The position numbers and the translations under genes were made by a program. The notes beneath the pieces were generated by a model that saw only the letters and a program-made list of their open reading frames with translations, did no database searches and was not told where the DNA came from. Shown piece by piece: positions 23,346 through 35,484 of a DNA stretch of 64,000 nt (position 1 is the stretch's first letter; the number at the start of each line of letters is the position of its first letter). This DNA comes from Magicicada septendecula (taxonomy: Eukaryota > Arthropoda > Insecta > Hemiptera > Cicadidae): NCBI GenBank assembly GCA_034769895.1, contig CM068367.1:84063654-84127653 (forward strand). Direction: 5' to 3'.

Positions 23346-25076
23346 TATCCTTCGTATGGGAAAATCAGAACTAAGACGGTTCTGAAGACTGATTTCCGGC
23401 AAAATGCGTTGACGGAATGTCGATGTAATTGTTGAAATCCAATCACTGTATTGTAATGTGAGCGATGTTGTAGTAACTGTCCGCCAATGTAATTGCGTCA
23501 AACCGCTGACGGAGTCCGTCCACGCACTCCGTTGTAAGTCATTTTGCCTCAGCGCATTCTGTTCAGGAGAGACGGGCTTTTCATGTTGCAGATCGCACGC
23601 TCAGAACGTTAACATGCGGAGCGCTACGATGCGATGCGATAATGTGTGCTTAGAACAGTGATTTCGCCCCTGTACGCCAGATTGTCCCTTTAGGAAAACG
23701 GTAGAAAGATGTTCGTCCACGTGGATTCGGTGTTGCCACAACTAGCATTTAGCAACTGCAGCTTATCACCATCGATGAATCCAACCCGTCGTGTCGTCGT
23801 CATTCTGCTGTCAGTTTAGGCTTTTGTATCAGTAATACAAAGCTTGTCAACAACACGATTCTATGGATGGAGATTTTTAAGTACGCTTTATAATTTTTGT
23901 TGTATCTTTGTCACTTGCTCTGTCCTGTTTTTTTTTAAGGTAACTCACTTTATCTGTCTTTCAGACCTAGTGTAAATATTACAATTATTTTTCAACTGAC
24001 AGGTAGCAGGTAGCACACTTAGAGGAAGTAAATGAATTACTGTACGTGGATTCACTGGAACAGGGAGACTGCACACAGAAAATCTAAGGAATCAGTTATA
24101 ATTTAAGGAAATTAAGGATTCGTTATAATCAGAAAACAGATAGGAAAATTAAAATATTGTAGAGGAATATGAGCCACTATAAACGTTTAGAAGTCATTTA
24201 GATATTTTAAAACAAAATAAAAGGATTTTTAAGTCATACAGTTATAAAAACAGAAATAAGGATATATATAAAAATAATGATAATGTTGAGAATTAGAGGA
24301 GAAGAAGGAAAAGAGAAAAAAGGTGGAATAAGAAGAAGCGTATAAAGCATTGAATACGTTTAGTAATACAATGTTTTCACATGATATTTTTTGTATGTAA
24401 CAGGTGTTTTGTTGTCAACAGAGGACAGACAGGTCCGGAAGCAGGTGACGAGTGCCGACGACGGAACAAGGGTCAACTACAGGTCCCTCACAATATTATC
24501 TCACACACATGACATTTGATAACACGCGGGCACACGAATTGAATTCCTGTATACAGAAAGAAGACATCACTGGGGCGAGTGTCACCGACGCTTTTACAGA
24601 TTTAATCTAATAGATAAAAGCCGTAGCGTGAAACGAAAGGGAGTGTTGTCCCCTGCTATATGACGAGGGTGGACACATAACGGTTGTCGACCGTGTTTAA
24701 AGGGTAGAAACTGAGCTATATAAAAATGTAACTAGCATAATGAGTTGAAAAATTACCATCATATATTATAATAAATTTAAAGGGACACTAAAAATATCTC
24801 ACGTTTTGAAGCAATGAATTATCACAGCGGTCGTTTTTTACATCTAAAAATCGAGTTTGTCCAAATTTTGCAGTATGTAGAATATAATATTTGTGTTTTT
24901 TTAATTTTTCTAAAGCAAGCAAAAAGTAATAAGTTTGTGCCCAAAAGGACAACCGTAATTACGATTATTAATTTATATTACGTAATTATGCTTTTAGTTG
25001 CTGCTTCATATGCAATAAATCGTGAGCCAACTAGTTTTTACTTTTCACGCTTTCTATAACTTTGTAATTCCAAAAT
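23346..25076. other. no recognisable gene
   Basis: Mixed-complexity DNA. The frames at 23458-23661 and 24814-25059 carry no recognised motif. Confidence 0.35.
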
Positions 25077-25216
25077 GTTACCAAACTACCCTTTTATAAC
25101 CCGCCGTGTGACTTCAAGTAGAGTTTGTAACAAAATCTACAAAAGGTTTGTTACAAGGTTAGTAACAAAATCTACTTGAAGTCACATGGCGGGTTACAAA
25201 AGGTTAGTTTGCTAAC
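25077..25216. mobile_element. small inverted-repeat (MITE-like) element
   Basis: Arms of ~50 bp (25083-25130 and 25162-25210) share ACCCGCC and GTGACTTCAAGTAGA and frame a ~30 nt centre. The ends resemble AAACTACCCTTTTATAACCC. This is too short to encode protein. The flanking trinucleotides TTA and TAA do not form a clean direct repeat. Confidence 0.65.
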
Positions 25217-25579
25217 TCGATACAAGTGGCTTAGAGACCAAACCAAACATGAATCCAAAATGTTGTTGTTTTCTTCTTTGAGAGTTCGTTCATTTTCAGT
25301 ATTGCACTTTATCACTGCCGTACTTTGTGTATGATCATAAAGCACAATTTTATAGAACACAAAGTGTATATTTTTACAGATAGCAAATCCGCACGGAAAC
25401 ATTTGTTAAACATCAAGTATTGTAATTTAGATATTACTGTCGCACCTGCAACAAATTATTTTCTTCCTTGGAAATACAATTTTTAAACGACAGCAATGGT
25501 GAAAGAGTCGAAAAATAAGAAGTGAAAAGGTAAAGCAAAGGCAATCGTAAATCAGCAATATGATGAATAGAGCTCACAT

Positions 25580-25990
25580 TTATATAACACATTATATAAA
25601 TGCACCTCTAAAATCATCATGGGAAGAAACACGCCTAAAATTCTACAACGTGATGGCGCTCCACACACTTCTGTATGGTTCTGAGAATTGGACTTTAACG
25701 AAGCCGTAAGCCAAACGACATTTCTCAGGCACGTGACAGGATATATTCTTCTAGGCCGCAAAAGGAATGTCGATGCATGACAGTAGCTTAATGTTATGAG
25801 TGTTCTGTGTTCTTGATGGAATTGCCCAGTACCGACTGAAATGATTGGTCTTAACCGAATGGATGAGTGCTGAATCCACAAACAATTATGTGTAATTACA
25901 AGCCAAAAGTACGGAGAGGTATGGGCGTCCGAAGAAGTGTTGGAGTGACCAGTTCTAGTCTATCTCCTAGGGCCCGGAACAAACCATTTT
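25580..25990 (+). pseudogene. LINE reverse transcriptase, C-terminal remnant
   Basis: A forward frame at 25605-25708 gives SSWEETRLKFYNVMA followed by LLYGSENWTLTKP, the L-Y-G-S-E-x-W block downstream of the RT palm. The frame then breaks. Scattered matches to the C-terminal R-x-G-R-P-x-x-x-W block appear at 25900-25950 (ERYGRPKKCWSDQ). A (GAT)n tract follows at 26010-26042, a likely tail of the insertion. Confidence 0.75.
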
Positions 25991-26009
25991 TTTTCTTTAC
26001 TATTTGTTG

Positions 26010-26042
26010 AAGATGATGATGATGATTATGATGATGATGATA
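26010..26042. repeat. (GAT)n tract
   Basis: Imperfect GAT units directly after the LINE remnant; plausibly its 3' tail. Confidence 0.8.
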
Positions 26043-26130
26043 AATTGTTACTACTTTTTTAGGTTTGAGTTGTATTTTAGCAAAATTTGTAGGAAACTTG
26101 ATTCGGTTGTAGGATCTGTACTTTGTCAGT

Positions 26131-26202
26131 CTTCTTCTTCTTCTTCTTCTTCTTCTTCTTCTTCTTCTTCTTCTTCTTCTTCTTCTTCTTCTTCTTCTTC
26201 TT
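26131..26202. repeat. (TTC)n microsatellite
   Basis: About 24 TTC units, translated as poly-serine or poly-lysine in the spurious frames that cross it. Confidence 0.97.
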
Positions 26203-27765
26203 GGCCGACCAGTAGAGTCTACCTCTTCCTTGGCCGACCAATGTTCTCGCCTTTTTCACTAGCCTTGTGCCATTCATTCTTGACATGTGTTCATTCCATA
26301 TCCTTCGTCTTTCCCCAATTCAAGAATTAATGTATGTTACATTACACGTTTGCAAATTCTAAGAATAATAAAATTATAGCGGTTTCGTTTTATTTGTATA
26401 GACGTTTTTCAAGTGCAGTGAGTTATGTAGCTTTGTCTGGTTTAATAAGGTAACAAGATAAGTCTGGATTACCACATGATCTGTCTACATTTTTCCTAAA
26501 GATTTTGTTGCTATATTCTCACTTACTCGTAATTCACATTGTTTGGTTTTTTACAACAAGGCGTCTGCTTTGGTATTTTACACCATATTATTCTAAACAT
26601 CAAGGTTAAGTTAGTGTTCTACGTAAAATTGTAATACCTCTAGCAACTCTTTGTTACAGAGCACATATATTTAGGACAGTAATAACAGTAATAGTCTACG
26701 ACAGTGTACTTTAGGTAATACGCATGTAAAATATCGTTTGGACAAACACAACAGCAAAAATTAATCCTCAAAGAAAAGAGTAATTATACTTTATAAAGCC
26801 AGAGAGTGAGAAAGCGCGTGATAAGTAACATAAGAACGGGTTGGCTGACGATTTATTACACGTAAAAAGTTGCCCGTGCACGTTTGTAATTTAAAATTAC
26901 AAAAATTATTGCGGTCAGCCTTCCGGGCGCAAAAATACCACAGTGATTTCGTTTCAGAGAGGAAAAATTAAACAACAAAAAATGTATATATTATTCTTGC
27001 GGTTGACGTGTATGCCTGCTATACTAATTTGTCAGACTTGATTGTTACGAGTAAAATAAACGATCCCTGTGAAAACTCATTGCTTTAAAGCTTGTGGCAT
27101 TTTCTGTATAACATTAATTTTATTATAATATATAGCGTGTTTTTAATCGTATTATCTTAGTTATTTTTATATAAATGTTCTCTCAGCCTCTGCTTGTGTG
27201 TCTGTCTATCTCTCTGTCTCTCTCTTTCTCTTTCTTTCTTTTTTTTACCAGAGACATCAACTGTGTGTCGAGTGATAGTTTTCCGAGTACAAAACTCCCT
27301 CCACTCTTTACACTGGCAGGAACTGTTTGTATCATATTAAACAACTGAAAACAACGGTAATCGCTATTGTAACGTTTTCTTTTTGTAGACAGACATTCTC
27401 CACGCTTTCTCACGTGCTATCAAATGTCACGCACACGATAGCATTCCTAGGGACTTGTTGACCCCATCACTTCATTTGACTGTCATTATCTTACATTCGG
27501 ACTTACCCGTGAATGGAACACATGATAGGTACAAAAACTCTTTTGCGATCGTAATATAACTTAGTAATATTTATGGTTTATTTATTTACTCATTATTATT
27601 TTTATTATCATTATCTTCAACTGTTTCTTATTTTCATTTTATTTAGGCCTAAGAAAGGGGATATAGATTTTAACTACAGGAAGCGGAAAGGAGGAAATTA
27701 TATTGCATCAATGTAGATTGGCAGATGCCAATTAAATTTTAAAAAATTTAAAAATGTCTACGCCC
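26203..27765. other. no recognisable gene
   Basis: AT-rich DNA with a pyrimidine-rich CT/TTTC tract at 27195-27247. No coding motif is seen. Confidence 0.4.
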
Positions 27766-27769
27766 TTCC

Positions 27770-28190
27770 TACCTTTTTTCGTTTCAGTCATCTATTAGTT
27801 GCAATTACACAACTTCCTTCACCTTCTGAAGTTATTTTCTCTTGTAGCTAACATTTCTTCATTCTCTGGATCGCTCTTGTTGTTACTCTTCCGATAACAC
27901 TCTTCTGGTTTTCTTCTCGCAGATCTTCCAATTACGCAATTTTCCTTTTGAACGCCTCGTGGTTTCCTATAGATTTGATTCTACGGGTTTTAAAATTAAA
28001 ATGTAATTCTTTTACCAATACTTCTGGTGTTTACTATTCTACTGGAAGGAGAGGATTTTTTTACTATCCTTCCTTGTCCCATTGTTCTAAGACATCCAAA
28101 AAGATGCATTCGTCTTTTTCTTTTTAACGTGGTGGAGATTTTCAAACCATTATTATTAATATTAATAATAATATTATTTTTTGTACTCAA
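27770..28190 (-). pseudogene. possible LINE RT C-terminal remnant
   Basis: A 64-codon minus frame (28190-27996) contains KRRMHLFGCLRTMGQGRIVKK. This resembles the R-R-M-x-x-F-G-H-x-x-R-M-x-x-x-R-I-x-K block near the C terminus of some RTE/jockey-like RTs, with the key H changed to C. No other RT block is readable, so the call is tentative. Confidence 0.4.
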
Positions 28191-28737
28191 CGCTGGGATA
28201 GTCAGCGAGTCCTCTATCCAGCATTCTTTACCATGTAATTTTTGGCCTGCCTCTTTTCCACCTATTTGAAGGTGACTAGTTATTGACCATCTACCATCCT
28301 TTACCCACGTTATTTTAACTTCTTTATTTTGATTTGTTCCAACGTGCTGATGTTGATTCCCATATTAAATCGGGTCTTTATTTCTGATAATGTTTTCACT
28401 TGTAAGTATACTACATGTCATTTTCCTTTACCGTTTGGACCTTAGTATAATTTTTTAGACCAATATGTTTCAGTTGTGGGTTTTTAAACCAGTACCTTTT
28501 TCTTATCCCTAATTTGTTGTAGAGCGCAATAGCCCATTGATCGTCCTAAACAGGAATGGAACTATGATCAGTATTCTCCCTTGAACACGCTGAATGCTGT
28601 AGGTAGGGACTCTCTGTGAGTAGGACATCTTAATGAGCTTCAAAGCACTCTCCTCCGCTGATGATGTACCACCGAAGTGTACAAAGATAACAAATTATGG
28701 GTGTCTTGTCATTTTGCGCAGCATCATATTGCTTCTC

Positions 28738-28766
28738 TCTTACTCTCTCTCTCTCTCTCTCTCTCT
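28738..28766. repeat. (CT)n microsatellite
   Basis: About 12 CT units at the 3' edge of the following minus-strand LINE remnant. Confidence 0.85.
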
Positions 28767-29420
28767 TTGGATTAGCAGCCCTCAGAGAGAGTTAGCAGCA
28801 GCTCGCCATTTCTCAAGCTTCTCTGCTTTCCTATTCAGTTCGCAGTACGATGTGCAGTTCATACCGTCCATATAGTATGTCTAGTGTAGTCTAAACGGGG
28901 GTTTGCTCTATGGTTTAAATGTCTTCTCCTTTAATTTTCCCTGCAAATATTCTTTTCATCCACCCGCTGTTTCGAAGTTTGTGCCCGGTTAACTGATCTA
29001 TTCTGTATTTCAAGTTTCCTAGGAAGCTTCTGTCCTGCTGAGCTCTTCTAAGGACATATTCATTAGTCATTTTGATCCTTCTCATCCTCTTTCTTTTCGT
29101 GTTTTCATCTTCGGCTTTGGTTTCCTTTCGTCATTCGTCATTATACACCCACCATTGCAATGTTTTCCTCTCCACTGTTTTCCCAACTGACTCCTGCAGA
29201 ACTTTATTTCTGATTGTTATGCTTCTAATTCCGTCTCTGCTAGTTCTTTCAGCACCCGCCTCAAAAATCTCATTTCACATGCCTGTAATCTGCTATTACG
29301 CTTCTTTTTGATGACGGCGAGATTTTTTGTTCCATAGAGTAATGTGCATGTACGTATTGTGTACAGTAAACTACAAACATCTGAGATTATATTAAAAACA
29401 TGGCAAGAGTGAATATTCTC
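28767..29420 (-). pseudogene. LINE reverse transcriptase 3' end, related to 53.4 kb copy
   Basis: Read on the minus strand from 29400, a frame gives CTLLYGTKNLAVIKKKRNS followed by LQACEMRFLRRV, the L-Y-G-x-x-x-x and Q-x-x-E-M-x-F-L-R blocks. The untranslated or C-terminal part at 28780-28900 is nearly the same as 53405-53540, sharing TTAGCAGC, GCAGCTCGCCATTT, GATGTGCAGTTCAT and CTAAACGGGG. The two are therefore copies of one family. No palm motif is present and it is inactive. Confidence 0.8.
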
Positions 29421-29812
29421 AAAACGGTTAGGTCTCGGACCGTTATCATCGTTAGAATTTACCATACAAAGCTTCAACCATTAAACACTCTTTGCGTGTA
29501 AGTTAAATTAACACATTAAATACAATCCTAAGCCTATCCGAGATTTGTTTACTTGCAGCAAGGTGAACCGCCAAAATAAAAAACCACAAAAACTGTATAA
29601 ATAAATGAACATCTACTAAACCTGTAAGCCCGCTGGATAGAACCGTGAAGCACAAGCAAACTAAATCGAATTGACACAATTTTAACAACACTGAGAGAGT
29701 TTGATAACTCATAATAGTAAACTTGCTGTAAACAATTTGTTATAAATAATATATGTGGATTATAATTTCTTGAATTGGTAAAGTAAATAGTAAACAATAG
29801 ACTTGGGAAATA

Positions 29813-30665
29813 ATGTGCAAGAACATGTTAATTCCACTTGATGGTGATACAGCTTATACATTACAGTTTTCTGAAGACCAATTACTTTTGGCTCAAGATT
29901 TTGAAGAAATAGAGTACATTACTATAAACTTGATACAGGACTATCAGAAACGGGGACTAAAGGTAATTATGAATAAAACAAAATACATGGCAATAGGCGA
30001 TCTTCAGCAAGAGTTGATAGTGGAGGAAGACATTAGGAAGATTTCATATAGAGAAGGAATACTAGTATTTAGGGGTAAAAATTACGGCCAGTTGGAAGCA
30101 AGACAAAGAAATACAATCCAGAATTAATTTGGAAAAGATTAAATGGAATCCTGTGGAATAAGCTAATTACAGCAGAAACTAAAACCAAAATATTTAAAAC
30201 CATTGTTAACAGTATCATGACTTACGTCTCTGAAGTTTGGACTACCAATAAACAGACAAGAACAAAATTAATGACAGCAGAGATGGACTTTGGAGACATT
30301 CGACAAGAGTATCCAGACGTGAGAAAATTAGAAATGACGTTACTAAGGACAGAATAAATTTGAAAAATTCAGTTGTTTTTCAGTTGGATAACATTGTATC
30401 CAAATAAAAAATTACAATGGTATGGACATACGAAAATAATGGCACATGAAAGATTGCCAAGGAGAGTTATAGAATGGACCTCACCAGGAAGAAGGAAAAG
30501 AGGAAGTCCACCTATTGCCTGGATAGAAGACATTCAGACTATATTGAATGAACGAGTAATTGAAGAAGATCTTTGAACGGACAAGCAGCAGTGGAAGATG
30601 AGAATTCAACCAATTCTGTAATCTTTAGTTCCAGAAAATGTGTAAACGTTGTACAGCCGAAATAA
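29813..30665 (+). pseudogene. LINE reverse transcriptase with degraded catalytic site
   Basis: The first frame (29813-30127) begins in the palm. TLQFSEDQLLLAQD is the Y-A-D-D-Q block with the catalytic aspartates changed to S-E-D. Next come GLKVIMNKTKYMAIG (K-T-x-Y-M block) and a short thumb segment. A second frame (30127-30356) has the L-I-T-x-E-T-K-x-x-I-F-K-T-I-V-x-S-I block and a Y-x-S-E-V-W block. A third (30373-30576) has LQWYGHTKIMAHERLPRRV and PGRRKRGSPPIAWIEDI, the usual C-terminal G-H and R-R-K-R-G-x-P blocks. The element ends after an AATAAAAATAA tail at the (TTC)n tract at 30669-30686. Frameshifts and the lost catalytic site make it dead. Confidence 0.9.
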
Positions 30666-30668
30666 AAA

Positions 30669-30686
30669 TAATCTTCTTCTTCTTCT
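30669..30686. repeat. short (TTC)n tract between two LINE tails
   Basis: Six TTC-type units lie exactly between the 3' end of a plus-strand LINE and the 3' end of a minus-strand LINE. Confidence 0.85.
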
Positions 30687-31085
30687 GATAGTTCTTATAC
30701 GTTTTGGATGTTGGATATCATACAGACTACTTTAACTTTGTGTACTGTTGCACGGAATAAGTCAGTTGAATTCATGCCAAACCAGGTCCTTAATTTCTCA
30801 GCCATGATATTCTCAGTCACCAAACTCCTCTCTTTCCAAGTACTTTTCCCTGTAGTATGGACTGCAATGTGTAAAATCTCTGTTTATTTCTCATGAGATG
30901 TTCCAGATACTGAAGCTTTCTTGTATTCACTGTGTTAGTAACTTCCCTTTCTTTCTTCATCTTACTAAGAACTTCAACATTAGTAATATGTGCTGCCCAT
31001 GAAATGCTCAGTATTCTACGGTAAAGCCGGATTTCGAAAGATTCAAATTTTTAGTTGTGGCTTCAGTCAAGTCCAAGATTCTACA
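30687..31085 (-). pseudogene. LINE RT C-terminus, second family
   Basis: The minus strand across 30880-30690 reads GKVLGKRGVW, then SWLRNLRTWFGM and ATVHKVKVVCMISNIQNV. This is the characteristic tail of a LINE family whose C terminus has S-W-L-R-N-L-R-x-W-F followed by A-x-x-x-V. Frames shift twice in this span. Upstream (31080-30900) only weak matches remain. An (AAT)n tract lies at 31094-31118. Confidence 0.75.
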
Positions 31086-31118
31086 CAATAATAAAAATAA
31101 TAATAATAATAATAATAG

Positions 31119-33770
31119 TGAAAAATTACTAAAAACGTATAGAATTAAGCACAACCACAAATGCAAGTGAATACTGTTCTACACAAATAACTGACCAAGT
31201 AGACGATTTTAATGGTTATCGAAGGTTAAATATATATTTTAGAAAGCTATACATTGTTTTAGGTTGCGTGCAACGTGTAATGTGTAATATATGGCGAACG
31301 TTTAAAAGAAGGTCGTACAAAGAAGAGAAATAGTTTAATCCAAGCAGAAAGAAAACAGCCGCACTATGTAATAACCAGAATGAAATACGACTAGGCGTAA
31401 CTCTCTACCTGCAATTTTTATATTTCTTAGACCGCTGTAAGGCTAGTAACGTATAGCAGTAATATTTTGCGTTCAGTCTCCCTCCCAAAGAGTCGGTGGC
31501 CAATATACTATAATATTTCTTGCTATGACGTCACGGGTCCTGAGACATCTACTCCCGTTTGAGATAATTTGAGGGCCGGGTGGCTTATCGCTTTGAAAAG
31601 GAGACTTTGTTGTTACTAATCAGTCTTTTTCAAACAAAATATTTTATATGTATATGCAAACTAATATAGTGCTGGTTAAGGTTAACAGTACAATTAACAA
31701 GACTGTTTTTAGAAAAAAAGAAGTAGTCAATATTGACATTGAGAGAGTTTTGACAACACACGATATTAAATTGATTGTAAGGCATTTTGTTATAAATAAT
31801 ATACGTAAGTAATAATCTCCATAATTAGAAAAATAAGTAGTAAAATATTTACAAAAATTATATCATATTATATTAAAATGATTTATAATAAAATGGCATT
31901 ATTCAATACAGCTTCTTCTGCAAGTAGTGTTTATAATGTAATTATAATCACACTACTTGCAAATAAAACTATATTGAATAATATCATAATATTATATAAT
32001 TGCTGCAAGAAATTTTGAGTTACGTATATAGAAAATGACGGATAAAATAGTTTACAGGAAAAAATAGATTACATTGAACTATACACGTAGTAACTAATAA
32101 AGACTTAACATAATGTAATTATTCTTTTAGATATGTGAAAATAATTTCAATTATTCTGTGTTATTTAAAATGTCAAAAATCAAAAAGACTCGCAGGTTTT
32201 GATCCAGAAAATAGATAATTAGTTGCATACAAATCTATGAATATTTTATACTAAACCTAATATATGTAAACAAAATATATTAAAAAGTGTGGTTAGTATA
32301 CTTGTGAATTAAAATTACACTTTTAAGTAATAAGAATGTTAGAATTTCAACTTTACTTTCTTTTTGAAGCTAAAGGAAATGTATGCAACTAAAGAGAAAT
32401 TTGAACAAATTTCAAAACGAAATAGATTATCTAGTCTTTAGTATGTAAGGAATATACGTTACAGTATACAAAAATAATATATTTTAACACAAAATTTATA
32501 AATATTTATAAACTGAACGAAACTAAAAGATCATTGATGAATTTATTAGCGGGAATAACTTAACAAATCTAACTACTTATAAATTCTTTATAATTTTTAA
32601 CGTACACTCTATTCGTATGTAAGGAAGTACTATTAACAAATGCCTTACATTAATTTGGTAATTTGATCTTAATCCACGTGTTAACACTGATCAATTATAA
32701 ATGCTTCAGAGAGAGAGAGAGAGATCAGACTTAGTCGTAAAAGAGGACTAATATGTTTCTGTGTGTGTGGGGAGAGGGGCTGGCGTGCGTGCGTACGCTC
32801 GTAAACTTTCCAAGTAAGTTTTAAAATTATTTCCAATGAATAGTGAACAACTGTCGGTATAGAGTGAAAATATGTATTGTAATTGTATACAGTTTGCATT
32901 GAGCTGCCGGTTCGTACCTGACAATACGTTTGTAGATATTCGCGGAACGAACAGATAAAGCGAAAGTAATAACAGGAATAGTGTGCCGTGAGAGATAAAA
33001 ATGCTCTGTAATAATCTCTGTGAAATATCACCGTCTGTGTGTGTAAGCGTTTGAATCTCGGCAACACCACCAACTACCATATTTCTGTTACTCTGAAAGA
33101 TGTTGAATAAGTTTGTAAAATAGTTTTTATTTCTTTCTTATTGAATGTGAAGTCTAGCGGTCGAATATATTAAAACTCTGCTTCATGATTTTTTTGTGGA
33201 AAATAAATTCGTTTTCTATGAATTTAACTGTTAGAGAAATGCCATTTTTCATGCTCTTCTACTTTTCCTCTTATTAACATTACTACTTTTTGGCTAATTT
33301 TTAGATTTTTTAAGTATGAAAAAATAATTGTAGGAAAAATTGTTTTCAACCTGAAATAACAGGTTTGTTGAAGTTGTAACCACAATTTTATCTTGCGCCT
33401 TGCAGTTGTGAAAGCAGTTTTAACGTAGAATTAGACAGTAAAGTGTGAATACCTACACATTTGTATCGCTATTGCATACGGTGCGCCTAGAAGACTTTCA
33501 GTCGCACCTATGTATCTCCACTGTTGCATAGTAAAAAATAATCTCACTTTGTAATATGCAGACTAAATTTCGTTTCGCATACAAAGGCATAATAGTAACA
33601 GTTGGATTACGTTTAACGCAATTTTCATGCATGTGTATCACACCTCTTATAACCAGAGTATACACCTAGATGTAGCATATGCGTACTCACTAATCAAACG
33701 TTTTACGTCTTTTATCTTTTTACTTTGTATCGCATGATAGAGCTTTAATGTGTGACAAGTTTTAACATAA
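31119..33770. other. AT-rich, no recognisable gene
   Basis: No transposon or host coding motif on either strand. It contains the hairpin at 31898-31982 and a short GA run at 32709-32724. Minus frames at 32681-33080 cross this low-complexity part and are not convincing. Confidence 0.45.
31898..31982. ncRNA. pre-miRNA-like hairpin (candidate)
   Basis: An 85 nt imperfect palindrome. The outer arms ATTATTCAATA pair fully, a partly paired 9 nt internal region follows, then GCAAGTAGTG pairs fully, then an AT-rich apex (TTTATAATGTAATTATAA). Length, stem size and a single small internal bulge suit an animal microRNA precursor, but a short inverted-repeat transposon gives the same picture. There is no evidence of transcription. 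Confidence 0.3.
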
Positions 33771-33832
33771 TTTTTCTCTTTTTTTCAGGTACGTGCATAT
33801 GTCGTCACATTTTTCTGTTTTTACAGGTAAGA
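33752..33832 (+). promoter_or_regulatory. double AG|GT site, recursive-splice-like
   Basis: A branch-like TTTAACA (33761 region) and a strong pyrimidine tract (TTTTTCTCTTTTTTTCAG) lead to CAG|GTACGT with the junction at 33788|33789. Thirty-eight bases later a second tract (TTTTTCTGTTTTTACAG) leads to CAG|GTAAGA at 33826|33827. Juxtaposed acceptor and donor sequences are the signature of recursive splice sites in long insect introns; alternatively they bound a 38 nt micro-exon. If real, a long intron of a plus-strand gene spans this region. Confidence 0.35.
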
Positions 33833-35480
33833 ATATTGTTTCATGGTACATAAAAGTTGAGATAGACACATCCCACCTACAATATCAATATGAAAAGCTG
33901 ATCATGCAGTTATGATTACATCACATGTTGATGGTTATGGTTACTTGTGTTGGTATTTATATAATACATTACAAACAGTACATCCGTTAGTACAAACTAA
34001 TGTTGTTCATACTTCAAAAAAATAATTTACTTTACGTTGCCTACTGTCGAATTTAAATGCTACCGAATTCCTTTCGATTGTTGTAAGTACCCGTATAAAT
34101 AGTTGTCTTGAACTCAGTTCAGAACAAATCCGTTTTGTTTCTAACCAGAAAGATCTCGTGCCTTATTATTATCTCTTAAATGAATAATCGTAATAAAACA
34201 ATTTCATTATCGTAAACAACTAGTAAGTTAATTAAATACCATTAATAGGACCAAGTTTCTGAAATAGTCTGCTTTCTTATTTTTAAAATACTTAAGAACT
34301 ACATTAATGTTGGGAAAACGATATGTTTATCTACGATAATTATAAGTAAAAAAATAATATAAAATAAATAGTACATAATTTTGTGTTGAGCGCTTGTATT
34401 TTTAATTGGGACTCTTTTGTTTCGGGTTTTTCCCGTACAATACGAAATTTTTGTACGACAGGTAAAACGTAAATTTAAAAAAAAGTATGAATAAGGAAAA
34501 CAGACGAACGCACAATATGACTATGACCACTATAAAATAGCTATTATGACTATTTTAAAGTAGGTTTGTAGTGTTACTCTGGCAATGGTTTCTCAAGCAT
34601 TCTCAAAAATGACTTTTGCCAGATTTTTATGTGCCTTCTTCTCATCTCTTGGAACCGTAAAAACACAATTCCCTTTTATATTGTATATTTATTATAATGT
34701 GTCTGTTAAACCTCATCAATATTGCCAGAAAGAACACAAAAATATTGAAAAAAATTACTTTCAAAAAATTAAAATGTTTAGACAATTTAAAAACATTAAA
34801 GGCTGATCTTTTAAAATAATCAGGAACACATTAAAACATTTTTTAATCTATACTTTGTAACGGTGGTTAAAATATCTCCCCACAGCAAATCTCAGGTACG
34901 TGCTTTGACACTTTTTATGACAAAAGGAAAGACAGTTAAAGTTTATTAAATTAAAATTTGGAAAAATAGGCGAGTACATGATCCGCTTATTTAAAGAATG
35001 CATCAAAATTAATGAGCTCTTTAATAATGTATTCGTGTAGGAATCCCGTATGTGTTTTCTACTGAGACTATAAACCAAAGTCTCTTTCTTTATCATTAAA
35101 ATATGACAAACTACTATGTTGTAAATTACCCGTGCATAATGTGTGTAGCGTCTAACTGTGTTCAACTGTTGTAGTGATACTGGGAAAATGAATCTTTATG
35201 CAGCAGTAAATGTTTAATTTACTTTGCATGTCGTCAGTTCACCACATTTAACGTGTTTACGTACCGTTAAGAATACGTTATGTACCACTGAGTGAAGAGC
35301 TCTTGATATCCCGGTACATTAGTCACGTATAATAGAAATAGTCACGTTAAGGTTTGCGTAGTAAAGTAGCTGGTCTCAACATTCTGTTGCACGAATGGTC
35401 AGTTTACTTACTAACATAGAGCTTTTCTTGAATATAGAATATTAATGTTTTGTATCCTATTGTATATATAGATAAACCTC
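33833..35480. other. AT-rich, no recognisable gene
   Basis: The frames at 34585-34806 and 34848-35165 are low-complexity and show no motif. Confidence 0.4.
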
Positions 35481-35484
35481 TTCG

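Noticed and set aside
26004-26330. Poly-serine / poly-lysine frames
   Set aside because: Artefact of the (TTC)n microsatellite.
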